Below, piece after piece: positions 1 to 5,814 of a DNA stretch of 5,814 nt (within the stretch, counting starts at the first letter, position 1; each line of letters starts with the position of its first letter). The stretch covers positions 1-5,814 of the forward strand of contig USKS01000112.1 in NCBI GenBank assembly GCA_900555345.1. Reading direction: 5' to 3'. The notes beneath the pieces are model-generated. The model did no database searches. It saw nothing but the letters and a program-made list of their open reading frames with translations, and was not told the DNA's origin. This stretch comes from an uncultured Eubacteriales bacterium (lineage in GTDB: Bacteria; Bacillota_A; Clostridia; Oscillospirales; CAG-272). The translations under genes were made by a program, and so were the position numbers.

Positions 1-1
1 C

Positions 2-46
2 GGCAGCGTAGGTCACAGTGCCGCAAAAAACGAGAGGGAAATATGA
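2..46 (+). CDS. Possible 3' end of an upstream gene (partial)
   Basis: One frame entering from the left edge stays open and ends at TGA 44-46, giving the 14-residue tail GSVGHSAAKNEREI. Its stop overlaps the maf start codon in an ATGA arrangement, a layout typical of translationally coupled operon genes. The frame beginning at base 3 is closed by a TAG at 9-11. The frame beginning at base 1 runs into maf without any start codon. The tail is too short to identify a family. It may equally be a chance open stretch in the leader of maf. Confidence 0.3.
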   Translation, partial: GSVGHSAAKNEREI

Positions 47-627
47 AAAAAGCAGCTCTTGTGCTTGCTTCGGGCTCACCCCGCAGGCGCGAAATACTTG
101 CGGCGGCAGGCTACGATTTTACATGGATGTCGCCCGATGCCGACGAGATAAAGGACGGGGCACCGGCAGAAAGGCTTGTGCTTGAAAACGCGCGCAGAAA
201 AGCAGAAGCGGCGCTTAAAGAACTGCAAGGTGCCGCCGCGGTGCTTTGCGCCGACACGGTGGTGTGTCTTGACGGTGAAATACTGGGAAAACCGAAGACA
301 CCCGAGAGGGCGCGTGAGATGCTCAGCCGCCTTTCGGCGAAAAGCCACGAGGTCATGACAGGCTGGGTCATCACAAACGGAGAGAAAACCGAAAGCGGAG
401 TTGAGATCTGCCGCGTTACGATGCGCAGTATCACTCCCGACGAGATAGAAGGATATATCGCCACGGGCTCGCCCCTTGATAAGGCGGGCGCGTACGGCAT
501 ACAGGACGCGGGCGGAATGTTTGTAAGCGCCATCGACGGAGACTACTATACGGTAATGGGTCTGCCGATATGCGCCGTTTCATGCGCGCTGCGCGAAAAA
601 TTCGGAATACTGCCTTTTGAAAAATAA
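43..627 (+). CDS. maf: Maf family nucleoside triphosphate pyrophosphatase (YhdE type)
   Basis: Cytoplasmic house-cleaning enzyme that hydrolyses non-canonical or excess pyrimidine nucleoside triphosphates to the monophosphate and pyrophosphate. The 194-residue length is normal for the family. Visible motifs are the N-terminal nucleotide-binding LASGSPRRREIL (residues 8-19), ADTVV with the catalytic Asp71 (70-74), GKPKT (82-86), SHEVMTG (101-107), GSPLDKAGAYGIQ (142-154) and VMGLPI (171-176). The DKAGAYGIQ block is the form found in YhdE-like members, which act on dTTP and UTP, rather than in YceF-like members, which act on m7GTP; the substrate assignment is therefore inference from family knowledge. 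ATG 43 is the first start codon in its frame, puts the LASxSPRR motif at the usual place, and follows GAGAGGG at 32-38. mreB starts 39 bases downstream. Family members have been linked to septum formation and division arrest, but the sequence alone does not show such a role here. Confidence 0.95.
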   Translation: MKKAALVLASGSPRRREILAAAGYDFTWMSPDADEIKDGAPAERLVLENARRKAEAALKELQGAAAVLCADTVVCLDGEILGKPKTPERAREMLSRLSAKSHEVMTGWVITNGEKTESGVEICRVTMRSITPDEIEGYIATGSPLDKAGAYGIQDAGGMFVSAIDGDYYTVMGLPICAVSCALREKFGILPFEK

Positions 628-666
628 GGCTGAAATATAAAGACGATCACAGAAAGGCTTTGAATC

Positions 667-1680
667 ATGAGTAAGTATATAGGTATAGATCTGGGAACAG
701 CCAACACCATAGTTTATGTGCGCGGCAAGGGCATCGTTTTGAGAGAACCCTCCGTCGTTGCGGTGGAGCAGCGCACGAAAAAGGTCATGGCTGTCGGCAA
801 CGACGCAAAGCTCATGCTGGGCAAGACCCCCGGCTCAATTGTGGCAATGCGTCCCTTGCAGGACGGCGTTATCGCCGAGTTTGACTTTACCACCGCCATG
901 CTGCGCGACTTTTTCAAAAAAGCGTCCGGCAGCACGGTGTTCAGCAGACCGAAGGTCATAGTCTGCGTGCCTTACGGAGTTACCGAGGTCGAAAAGCGAG
1001 CCGTTGAGGATGTAACGCTTGAGGCGGGCGCACAGTCCGTCGCGCTTATAGAGGAGCCCATTGCGGCAGCTATCGGCAGCGGACTGCGCGTGGAGGACGC
1101 GCGCGGCAGCATGATAGTCGATATCGGCGGCGGCACTACCGAGGTGGCGGTCACGTCTCTGGGCGGCATAGTGCTTTCCACATCCCTGCGTATCGCGGGC
1201 GACGAGCTTGACGACTCCATAGTGAGCTACATCAAAAAGAAGTATAATATACTTATCGGCGAGGTCACGGCGGAAATGCTGAAGAAAAAGATAGGCAGCG
1301 TTCACCCCGGCGTTGACCGCGGCGTTATGGAGATACGCGGCAGAAACCTTCTCAACGGTCTGCCCGCCATTATTACAGTAAGCTCCGCGGAGATCCGCGA
1401 GGCAATGCACGAGCAGGTTGTTCACATAATCGAAGCTATAAGGACCACACTTGAAAACACTCCCCCCGAGCTTTCAAGCGACATATACGACAACGGTATC
1501 ATGCTCTCGGGCGGCGGCGCGCTGCTGGGCGGGCTTGACGCTCTCGTTACCCATGTAACGGGCATCCGCGCGACGATCGCGAAGGCTCCGCTTGACGCGG
1601 TCGCCATCGGTATCGGTCATGTTATAGAGGGCAGCAGCGACTCCGACGCGGTGCAGTACAGAAACAGAGGTTCCCGCTGA
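667..1680 (+). CDS. mreB: Actin-like rod shape-determining protein MreB
   Basis: Bacterial actin homologue that polymerises with ATP on the inner face of the membrane and guides the elongation machinery that builds side-wall peptidoglycan. The 337 residues match the length of Bacillus subtilis MreB. The actin-fold nucleotide site is intact: phosphate-1 loop IGIDLGTANT (5-14), phosphate-2 loop VDIGGGTTEVAV (151-162), IEEPIAAAIG (128-137) containing the expected catalytic Glu130, and the adenosine motif MLSGGGALLGG (279-289). An in-frame TGA at 661-663 fixes the start at ATG 667, and AGAAAGG at 651-657 is its ribosome binding site. Linkage to mreC and mreD favours true MreB over the paralogues Mbl and MreBH, although sequence alone does not separate these firmly. 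By hand count 15 of 33 isoleucine codons are ATA, a marked preference. Confidence 0.98.
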   Translation: MSKYIGIDLGTANTIVYVRGKGIVLREPSVVAVEQRTKKVMAVGNDAKLMLGKTPGSIVAMRPLQDGVIAEFDFTTAMLRDFFKKASGSTVFSRPKVIVCVPYGVTEVEKRAVEDVTLEAGAQSVALIEEPIAAAIGSGLRVEDARGSMIVDIGGGTTEVAVTSLGGIVLSTSLRIAGDELDDSIVSYIKKKYNILIGEVTAEMLKKKIGSVHPGVDRGVMEIRGRNLLNGLPAIITVSSAEIREAMHEQVVHIIEAIRTTLENTPPELSSDIYDNGIMLSGGGALLGGLDALVTHVTGIRATIAKAPLDAVAIGIGHVIEGSSDSDAVQYRNRGSR

Positions 1681-1689
1681 CAGAGAGTG

Positions 1690-1703
1690 TGCCTGCAAAG
1701 GCA
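1690..1703 (+). other. Short hairpin with GCAA tetraloop in the mreB-mreC gap
   Basis: TGCCT (1690-1694) and AGGCA (1699-1703) are perfect reverse complements around GCAA (1695-1698), a GNRA-type tetraloop. A G-T wobble pair (1689 with 1704) can extend the stem to six pairs. No T-tract follows, so it does not look like a terminator. It lies 11 bases ahead of the mreC ribosome binding site and could affect mRNA stability or mreC translation. A five-pair stem can arise by chance, so the function is unproven. Confidence 0.3.
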
Positions 1704-1714
1704 TTGATATTTCC

Positions 1715-1722
1715 GAAAGGAG
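1715..1722 (+). promoter_or_regulatory. Strong ribosome binding site for mreC
   Basis: GAAAGGAG lies nine bases before GTG 1732. An in-frame TGA at 1705-1707 closes the frame upstream, and the next in-frame ATG would fall inside the membrane segment (Met17), so this site decides the GTG start. Confidence 0.85.
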
Positions 1723-1731
1723 CAGGACAGA

Positions 1732-2574
1732 GTGAAGGATTTTTTCAGATCAAAATTCTTTACGGTGATAGTGATACTGATGCTTATCGCCGTAATAGTA
1801 CCGACCGTTTTCGGCTCCATGGGGCTGGGCGGCACTCTGAAAAACGGCATAAATACAATGCTGACCCCGGTGCAGAAGCTGTTTTCGTATGTTTCCGACG
1901 CGTTTGAGGGCTTTGTATCATATTTTACCGAGTTTGACCGCATTTCTGCGGAAAACGCCGAGCTGCGCAGCCGGATAAGCGAGCTTCAGGACAAGGTCAG
2001 CGCGGCGGAGGAAACGGAGCAGATGAACCGCTGGCTGTTCGACTATCTGGAGCTTAAGCGCGAGCACCGCGACTATAAGCTTCTCGACGCCGCCGTTACA
2101 GGTCACGAAAGCGACAATTATATAACAGTGTACCTGCTTGACAAGGGCACGGCGCAGGGCGTTGAAAAGGATATGCCCGTCATAACTGCGGACGGCATCG
2201 TCGGTCATGTGGCGGACGCGGGCACTGACTGGGCAAAGGTCACAACACTTCTGTATTCGGGATCGGCGGTCGGCGCATATGCTGAGCGCAGCGGCGTTGC
2301 GGGCGTTGTGGAGGGCAATTATACCCTTGCGAAAGAGGGACTTTGCAAAATGTCATACATTGCGGCGGACGCGGATATCGTCGTGGGCGACCGCATAGTT
2401 TCCAGCGGATACGGCAGTGTGTACCCCCGCGGGCTTGTTATAGGCTACGTTGAGGCTGTCGAAAAGAATGACGAAAGCCGCGCACTGGACGTGACCGTTC
2501 GTCCGGCAGTGAACATAGACGGCGATATAAAACGGATGATGATAGTGACAGACTATGAATCCTACACAGAATAA
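1732..2574 (+). CDS. mreC: Rod shape-determining protein MreC
   Basis: Bitopic membrane scaffold of the elongasome. MreC links MreB and MreD to PBP2 and RodA and, in studied bacteria, activates PBP2 by binding its pedestal region. The 280-residue protein has a short basic N-terminus, one membrane segment (about 9-28), a linker, a heptad-like coiled coil (about 68-110, including ENAELRSRISELQDKVS), and the C-terminal beta-rich region. Family hallmarks are ADGIVGHVADAG (153-164), the block at 219-240 containing GDRIVSSGYGSVYPRG, and VRPAVNID (256-263). Translation starts at GTG, supported by a strong upstream ribosome binding site and a nearby in-frame stop. The gene follows mreB by 51 bases and its last 20 bases overlap mreD in another frame. 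Confidence 0.96.
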   Translation: MKDFFRSKFFTVIVILMLIAVIVPTVFGSMGLGGTLKNGINTMLTPVQKLFSYVSDAFEGFVSYFTEFDRISAENAELRSRISELQDKVSAAEETEQMNRWLFDYLELKREHRDYKLLDAAVTGHESDNYITVYLLDKGTAQGVEKDMPVITADGIVGHVADAGTDWAKVTTLLYSGSAVGAYAERSGVAGVVEGNYTLAKEGLCKMSYIAADADIVVGDRIVSSGYGSVYPRGLVIGYVEAVEKNDESRALDVTVRPAVNIDGDIKRMMIVTDYESYTE

Positions 2575-3598
2575 TAACGGCGGCAAGAAGCGCCGACAGC
2601 ACGAGTGGCAGGAGCCGGAACCGGAGAGAACGCAGAAGTTCATAACTCCGGGGGCGGAGAAAAGCCTGCGCGAGGGTGCGGGACGCTACCGCCGTATAAG
2701 AAGTATGCCGCCGCGAGCAGGTCGGGGCGGCGCAGCCCGCAGAGGCGGGCAGTCCTCGTCAGGCGGCACGGAGCGCAGAGTCGGACAGAACGCGGGCGCA
2801 GGCGTGCCGCAGGGACAGACAGCGCCGAGGGATCGCGGCGCGGGAACCGCGGGAAACGGAGCTGCTTCGCAGAATACAGGCAGCGCGCAGTCGGGAGCAG
2901 CACCGCGAAACGGCGCGCCCCGCAGCGGCGAAAAGCAGCCGCGTCCGAGCACGTCGGAAGCATATAAAAGCAGAAGAGCTTCGGGCATGACCTTCGGAGA
3001 AGCCGTGCGCGCGGAGCTGCGCGACAGGCTGCATATGCTCCGTATGGGCATATCATTAAACTCCGAGGATATAATCCGCGCAGTTATCTGCGCCATGCTT
3101 GTAATATTCACGGCGCTTTGGCAGACTACGTTTTTCAACAGATTTTCCCCCTTCGGCGCAGTGCCTGATCTCATGCTTTCACTGACGGCAGCCATCGCCT
3201 TTACGGAGGATGAAAAGTGGGGCGCCGTGTGCGGGCTTTGCTCCGCCGTGGTGATACAGTCCCTTGGCACATCGGGCGCGGGGCCTCAGCTGCTCCCTCT
3301 TTTGTACACGCCCGTGGGATATATAATAGGCATACTCTCGTCGAGCTATCTGCGCGGCGGCGTGGCTGTAAAAGCGCTGTATATAGCGGCGTGCGGCGTC
3401 GGCAGGGCGGCGGTCTCGGCGGTGACGGCATCGCGTATGCTGTCGGCGGGGATGGGTCAGATATTTGCAAAGATAGTCATCCCCGAGTTTTTCTCAACGG
3501 CGCTCACCGCGCCCATAGTGTATTTTACCGTGTGGCTCTGCCTGCACTGGTTCCATAAATCCAGAGAGCAGCGAACGGATTCCGGCGCGGTGCGCTGA
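2555..3598 (+). CDS. mreD: Rod shape-determining protein MreD with long disordered N-terminal extension
   Basis: Polytopic membrane partner of MreC in the elongasome. The MreD domain occupies about residues 170-335, with hydrophobic segments near 173-192, 203-217, 223-240, 250-263, 270-292 and 308-332. MreD-like blocks are PDLMLSLTAAIAF (204-216), WGAVCGL (222-228) and TPVGYIIGILSSS (252-264). Residues 1 to about 165 are an unusual extension; MreD proteins are normally about 160-190 residues in total, whereas this one has 347. The start at ATG 2555 is the first after an in-frame TGA (2546-2548) and overlaps mreC by 20 bases. No good ribosome binding site precedes it, so translation is probably coupled to mreC. 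Internal starts (Met51, Met145, Met161, Met164) also lack clear ribosome binding sites, so a shorter product cannot be excluded. The family call rests on context, topology and these motifs. Confidence 0.88.
   Translation: MNPTQNNNGGKKRRQHEWQEPEPERTQKFITPGAEKSLREGAGRYRRIRSMPPRAGRGGAARRGGQSSSGGTERRVGQNAGAGVPQGQTAPRDRGAGTAGNGAASQNTGSAQSGAAPRNGAPRSGEKQPRPSTSEAYKSRRASGMTFGEAVRAELRDRLHMLRMGISLNSEDIIRAVICAMLVIFTALWQTTFFNRFSPFGAVPDLMLSLTAAIAFTEDEKWGAVCGLCSAVVIQSLGTSGAGPQLLPLLYTPVGYIIGILSSSYLRGGVAVKALYIAACGVGRAAVSAVTASRMLSAGMGQIFAKIVIPEFFSTALTAPIVYFTVWLCLHWFHKSREQRTDSGAVR
2654..2965 (+). other. Arg/Gly/Ala/Gln-rich low-complexity segment of MreD
   Basis: Covers MreD residues about 34-137. It has no hydrophobic segment and almost no aromatic residues, carries RGG-type motifs (GRGGAA at 56-61, ARRGGQ at 61-66), and is followed by a run rich in G, A, Q, N, P and S. 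Across residues 1-140 I count 26 Lys/Arg against 10 Asp/Glu, a net charge of about +16. It should be intrinsically disordered and, by the positive-inside rule, cytoplasmic. Rows 2701-2820 are about 74% GC by hand count, well above the surrounding genes, which explains the many open frames on both strands here. Confidence 0.7.
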
Positions 3599-3604
3599 AC
3601 AAAA

Positions 3605-3624
3605 CGCCGCGCGAAGCTGCGGCG
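3605..3624 (+). other. GC-rich hairpin in the mreD-pbp2 gap
   Basis: CGCCGC (3605-3610) pairs perfectly with GCGGCG (3619-3624) around the loop GCGAAGCT. On the + strand it is followed by an A-rich stretch without a T-run, so it should not end transcription towards pbp2. On the - strand the same stem is followed by TTTTGTT (complement of 3598-3604), which resembles a weak intrinsic terminator for antisense transcription. Its position seven bases after the mreD stop also suits an mRNA processing or stability element. Confidence 0.4.
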
Positions 3625-3638
3625 GCATAAAATAAATG

Positions 3639-3646
3639 AAAGGAAG
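3639..3646 (+). promoter_or_regulatory. Ribosome binding site for the PBP2 gene
   Basis: AAAGGAAG lies eight bases ahead of ATG 3655. An in-frame TGA at 3637-3639 closes the frame just upstream. The nearby ATG at 3636 is in another frame, overlaps this site and opens only a short reading frame, so 3655 is the real start. Confidence 0.85.
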
Positions 3647-3654
3647 CGATAAAA

Positions 3655-5796
3655 ATGGGCAGAAAAAGAGAGCATTTCTGGCGATATATATTTCTCGGCG
3701 CGTTTTTTGCGGCGGTATGCCTTGTTTTTATCGCGAGACTTATAAACATCCAGATAGCCGGTCAGGACTATTACAGCGAAACGCTGCGCACAGGCAATAT
3801 ATCGCGAACGGTGAAGATCCGCGCGCAGCGCGGCTGCATATACGACCGCAACGGAAAAGCGCTTGTTTCAAACACATACACCTACGATATATATTTTGAC
3901 GCGGGTACCCTCGGCAAGACCGAGGCGGAGAAAAATTCGTCCATACTCGAGCTTATGGACAAAACGGAAAAAGAGGGCGCGACGGACCGTTTTACGATGC
4001 CCGAGCATCCCTTTGTCACGAAAGACGGCAAGTTGAACCTTGACTCCGACTATATGCAGACAGTATACGGCAAGCGCCTTTCAAAGCTATTGCAAAACAT
4101 GAATTTCACACCCGAGTCCACGGATGAAAACGGAAATGCGGTCTGGAAAGCGGACGACATCGACAAAATGCGGTCTGCGCTGCGGCTTCGCTACGGGCTT
4201 TGCGATAAGGAAGGAAAAGAGCTGTACGACGAGGACAGCGCGACGCTTCTTTTCTGCCTTCGTCTTGACATGGAGCTGCATAATTTTTCCACAGCCGAGC
4301 CTTATACCGTGCTGAAGGACGTTTCCGTCCGACTTATATCCGCCGTGTCCGAGGGCAATGTGCGGGGCATCGGTGTCAGCTGCGAGGCGCAGAGAGTGTA
4401 TAACTATCCGGGGATCGCGTCGCATATGCTTGGCAGAACCGGCAAGATCACGGCGGAGAATGCCGAATACTATACCGAAAAAGGCTATTCCCTTGACGCC
4501 ATCGTGGGCATTTCCGGCGCTGAAAAGGCCTTTGAGGAATATCTGCACGGAGAGGACGGCACTCTTACCGTCGTTGAGGACGAGTACGGCAACACCGTTG
4601 ACCAGTACGTTTCAAAAGAGCCCGTTGCCGGACGCGACGTGTATCTGACCTTCGATGTAGACTTTCAGGCAGCCGCCGAGACCGCGCTGAAATCCAACAT
4701 AGAGCTTATAGCCTCCAAAGCGGAGGAAAGCGGAGTGGAGCTTTCCGGCGAGGACGCAAAGGCGGGCGTGCTTACTGCGGTGAACCGCAAGACAGGCGAG
4801 GTGCTGGCGCTTGCGTCGTATCCCACATACGATCTCTCCACATTTGCGGAGGACTACAAGGAGCTTGCAAACGATACGGAGAACACTCCGCTTCTGTTCA
4901 GAGCGCTTGACGGTATATACGAACCCGGTTCAACATTCAAACCCGGGGTCGCGGTCGCCGCGCTGCAGGAGGGAATAATCACTCCGTACACCGAAATACA
5001 GGACAAGGGTCAGTACGACTACTACGCGCCCAGCTACACGCCGCGCTGCTGGATATATTCCGCAAAATACGGCATGCAGACTCACGGCATGGTAAACGTT
5101 TCAAAGGCGATACAGGTATCCTGCAACTACTTTTTCTACGATGTGGGCAGACAGCTTACCATAACGAAAATGAACGAGTACTGCGTGAAATACGGTCTCG
5201 GACAGTCCACGGGCATTGAGCTTGACGAAAAAACAGGCGTGCTGGCAGGACCTGCCGAAAGAGAGGCAAGCGGAAATACATGGTACGACGGCGACACGCT
5301 TCAGGCGGCGATAGGTCAGTCGGATAACCTGTTCACCCCTCTTCAGATAAGTATGTACATTTCAACTCTTCTGAACGGCGGCGACCGCATAGGCGCTCAC
5401 CTTCTGAAAGAGGTAAAGTCATACAGCGGCGACACGGTATACACCGCGGAGCCTAAGGTGCTCGATTCCGTAGCCCTTGACTCCGAAAACGTGACGACGG
5501 TAAAATACGCGATGAAGGACGTTACGGAAAACGGCTCGGCGGCTCGAGTATTTGTAAATTATCCCATATCCATCGGCGGTAAAACAGGTACTGCGCAGAC
5601 GGTCAAAACCAAGTCGGACAACGCGCTGTTTACGGCGTTTGCCCCCTTTGACGATCCGGAGATAGTTGCGACCTGCATTATAGAAAACGGCGCGAACGGA
5701 ACGGACGCGGGCTTTGCCATAAGAGACGTTTTCAACGCGTACTTCGGTCTCGGCGGCGATACGTCGGACGAAGGCGGCGACGATACAAACGGCTGA
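3655..5796 (+). CDS. mrdA: Class B penicillin-binding protein 2, elongation transpeptidase
   Basis: D,D-transpeptidase that crosslinks new side-wall peptidoglycan with the RodA glycosyltransferase, and the target of beta-lactams. The 713-residue protein is close to Bacillus subtilis PBP2A in size and longer than E. coli PBP2 (633). It has a basic N-terminus, one membrane anchor (about 11-30), a pedestal region beginning with the class B motif RGCIYDRNG (59-67), and a transpeptidase domain from about 370 to 700. Catalytic motifs are complete: STFK (426-429, nucleophile Ser426), SCN (489-491) and KTGT (643-646). GQSDNLFTPLQIS (554-566) is also typical. D450, C465, H477 and C490 resemble a metal site in E. 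coli PBP2. The protein ends in an acidic, Gly-rich tail (699-713). Position right after mreBCD favours the elongation enzyme over the division enzyme FtsI or sporulation SpoVD, and no PASTA domain is present. The stop lies 18 bases before the window edge. Confidence 0.95.
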   Translation: MGRKREHFWRYIFLGAFFAAVCLVFIARLINIQIAGQDYYSETLRTGNISRTVKIRAQRGCIYDRNGKALVSNTYTYDIYFDAGTLGKTEAEKNSSILELMDKTEKEGATDRFTMPEHPFVTKDGKLNLDSDYMQTVYGKRLSKLLQNMNFTPESTDENGNAVWKADDIDKMRSALRLRYGLCDKEGKELYDEDSATLLFCLRLDMELHNFSTAEPYTVLKDVSVRLISAVSEGNVRGIGVSCEAQRVYNYPGIASHMLGRTGKITAENAEYYTEKGYSLDAIVGISGAEKAFEEYLHGEDGTLTVVEDEYGNTVDQYVSKEPVAGRDVYLTFDVDFQAAAETALKSNIELIASKAEESGVELSGEDAKAGVLTAVNRKTGEVLALASYPTYDLSTFAEDYKELANDTENTPLLFRALDGIYEPGSTFKPGVAVAALQEGIITPYTEIQDKGQYDYYAPSYTPRCWIYSAKYGMQTHGMVNVSKAIQVSCNYFFYDVGRQLTITKMNEYCVKYGLGQSTGIELDEKTGVLAGPAEREASGNTWYDGDTLQAAIGQSDNLFTPLQISMYISTLLNGGDRIGAHLLKEVKSYSGDTVYTAEPKVLDSVALDSENVTTVKYAMKDVTENGSAARVFVNYPISIGGKTGTAQTVKTKSDNALFTAFAPFDDPEIVATCIIENGANGTDAGFAIRDVFNAYFGLGGDTSDEGGDDTNG

Positions 5797-5814
5797 CATT
5801 ATGCCGCGCAGAGG

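Noticed and set aside
617..641. Possible promoter in the maf-mreB gap (TTGAAA at 617-622 and TATAAA at 636-641)
   Set aside because: The spacer is only 13 bases, too short for a vegetative promoter, and the -35 match overlaps the maf stop region. It is better explained as A/T-rich gap sequence.
835..1425. Open frame of 196 codons on the - strand inside mreB
   Set aside because: It is the reverse-strand shadow of a fully conserved mreB, with no family motifs and no upstream ribosome binding site.
2640..3270. Several long open frames on the - strand (for example 2640-3056 and 2686-3270) and a second + frame at 2605-2967
   Set aside because: They lie opposite or within the very GC-rich mreD extension, where stops are rare in all frames. 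Their products are Arg/Ala/Pro/Cys-rich without recognisable motifs, and none has a supporting ribosome binding site that I could see.
3605..3630. Sense-strand transcription terminator after mreD
   Set aside because: The hairpin is followed by GCATAAAATAAATG rather than a T-run, and pbp2 follows at once with a strong ribosome binding site.
3636..3899. Reading frame of 87 codons starting at ATG 3636
   Set aside because: It overlaps the PBP2 start in another frame, has no ribosome binding site of its own, and its ATG overlaps the site serving PBP2.
5801..5814. ATG at 5801 as the start of the next gene
   Set aside because: Only four codons are in view and no ribosome binding site precedes it. 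The closing GCAGAGG might instead be the ribosome binding site of a gene beyond the edge.

Overview
The window is an ordinary, densely packed chromosomal cell-shape operon. All recognisable genes lie on the + strand: the last few codons of a possible upstream gene, maf (43-627), mreB (667-1680), mreC (1732-2574), mreD (2555-3598) and the gene for a class B penicillin-binding protein of the PBP2/MrdA type (3655-5796). Gaps between genes are 39, 51 and 56 bases, and mreC overlaps mreD by 20 bases. No stretch longer than about 60 bases lacks a gene. I see no tRNA, rRNA, mobile element, CRISPR array or convincing promoter.

The likely source is a Gram-positive-type anaerobe of the class Clostridia, perhaps Oscillospiraceae/Ruminococcaceae. 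This rests on gene order (maf, then mreBCD, then pbp2, as in many Clostridia), strong AAAGGAG/AAAGGAAG ribosome binding sites, a 713-residue PBP2 with a long N-terminal region, and codon use that favours ATA for isoleucine (15 of 33 Ile codons in mreB by hand count) although much of the sequence is fairly GC-rich. The placement is inference; no marker gene is present.

The genes fit one job. MreB is the actin-like cytoskeletal filament under the membrane. MreC and MreD are its membrane partners in the elongasome (Rod complex). PBP2 is the transpeptidase that crosslinks new lateral-wall peptidoglycan and is activated through MreC. Maf is a house-cleaning nucleotide pyrophosphatase that commonly travels with mre genes and has been linked to septum or division control. 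In Bacillus subtilis radC sits between maf and mreB; here it is absent from that position.

No wholly new system is visible. The parts most worth a second look are the roughly 165-residue Arg/Gly-rich, apparently disordered cytoplasmic extension in front of the MreD membrane domain, a four-residue set in PBP2 (D450, C465, H477, C490) spaced like the zinc site of E. coli PBP2, and two small hairpins in the gaps before mreC and pbp2.
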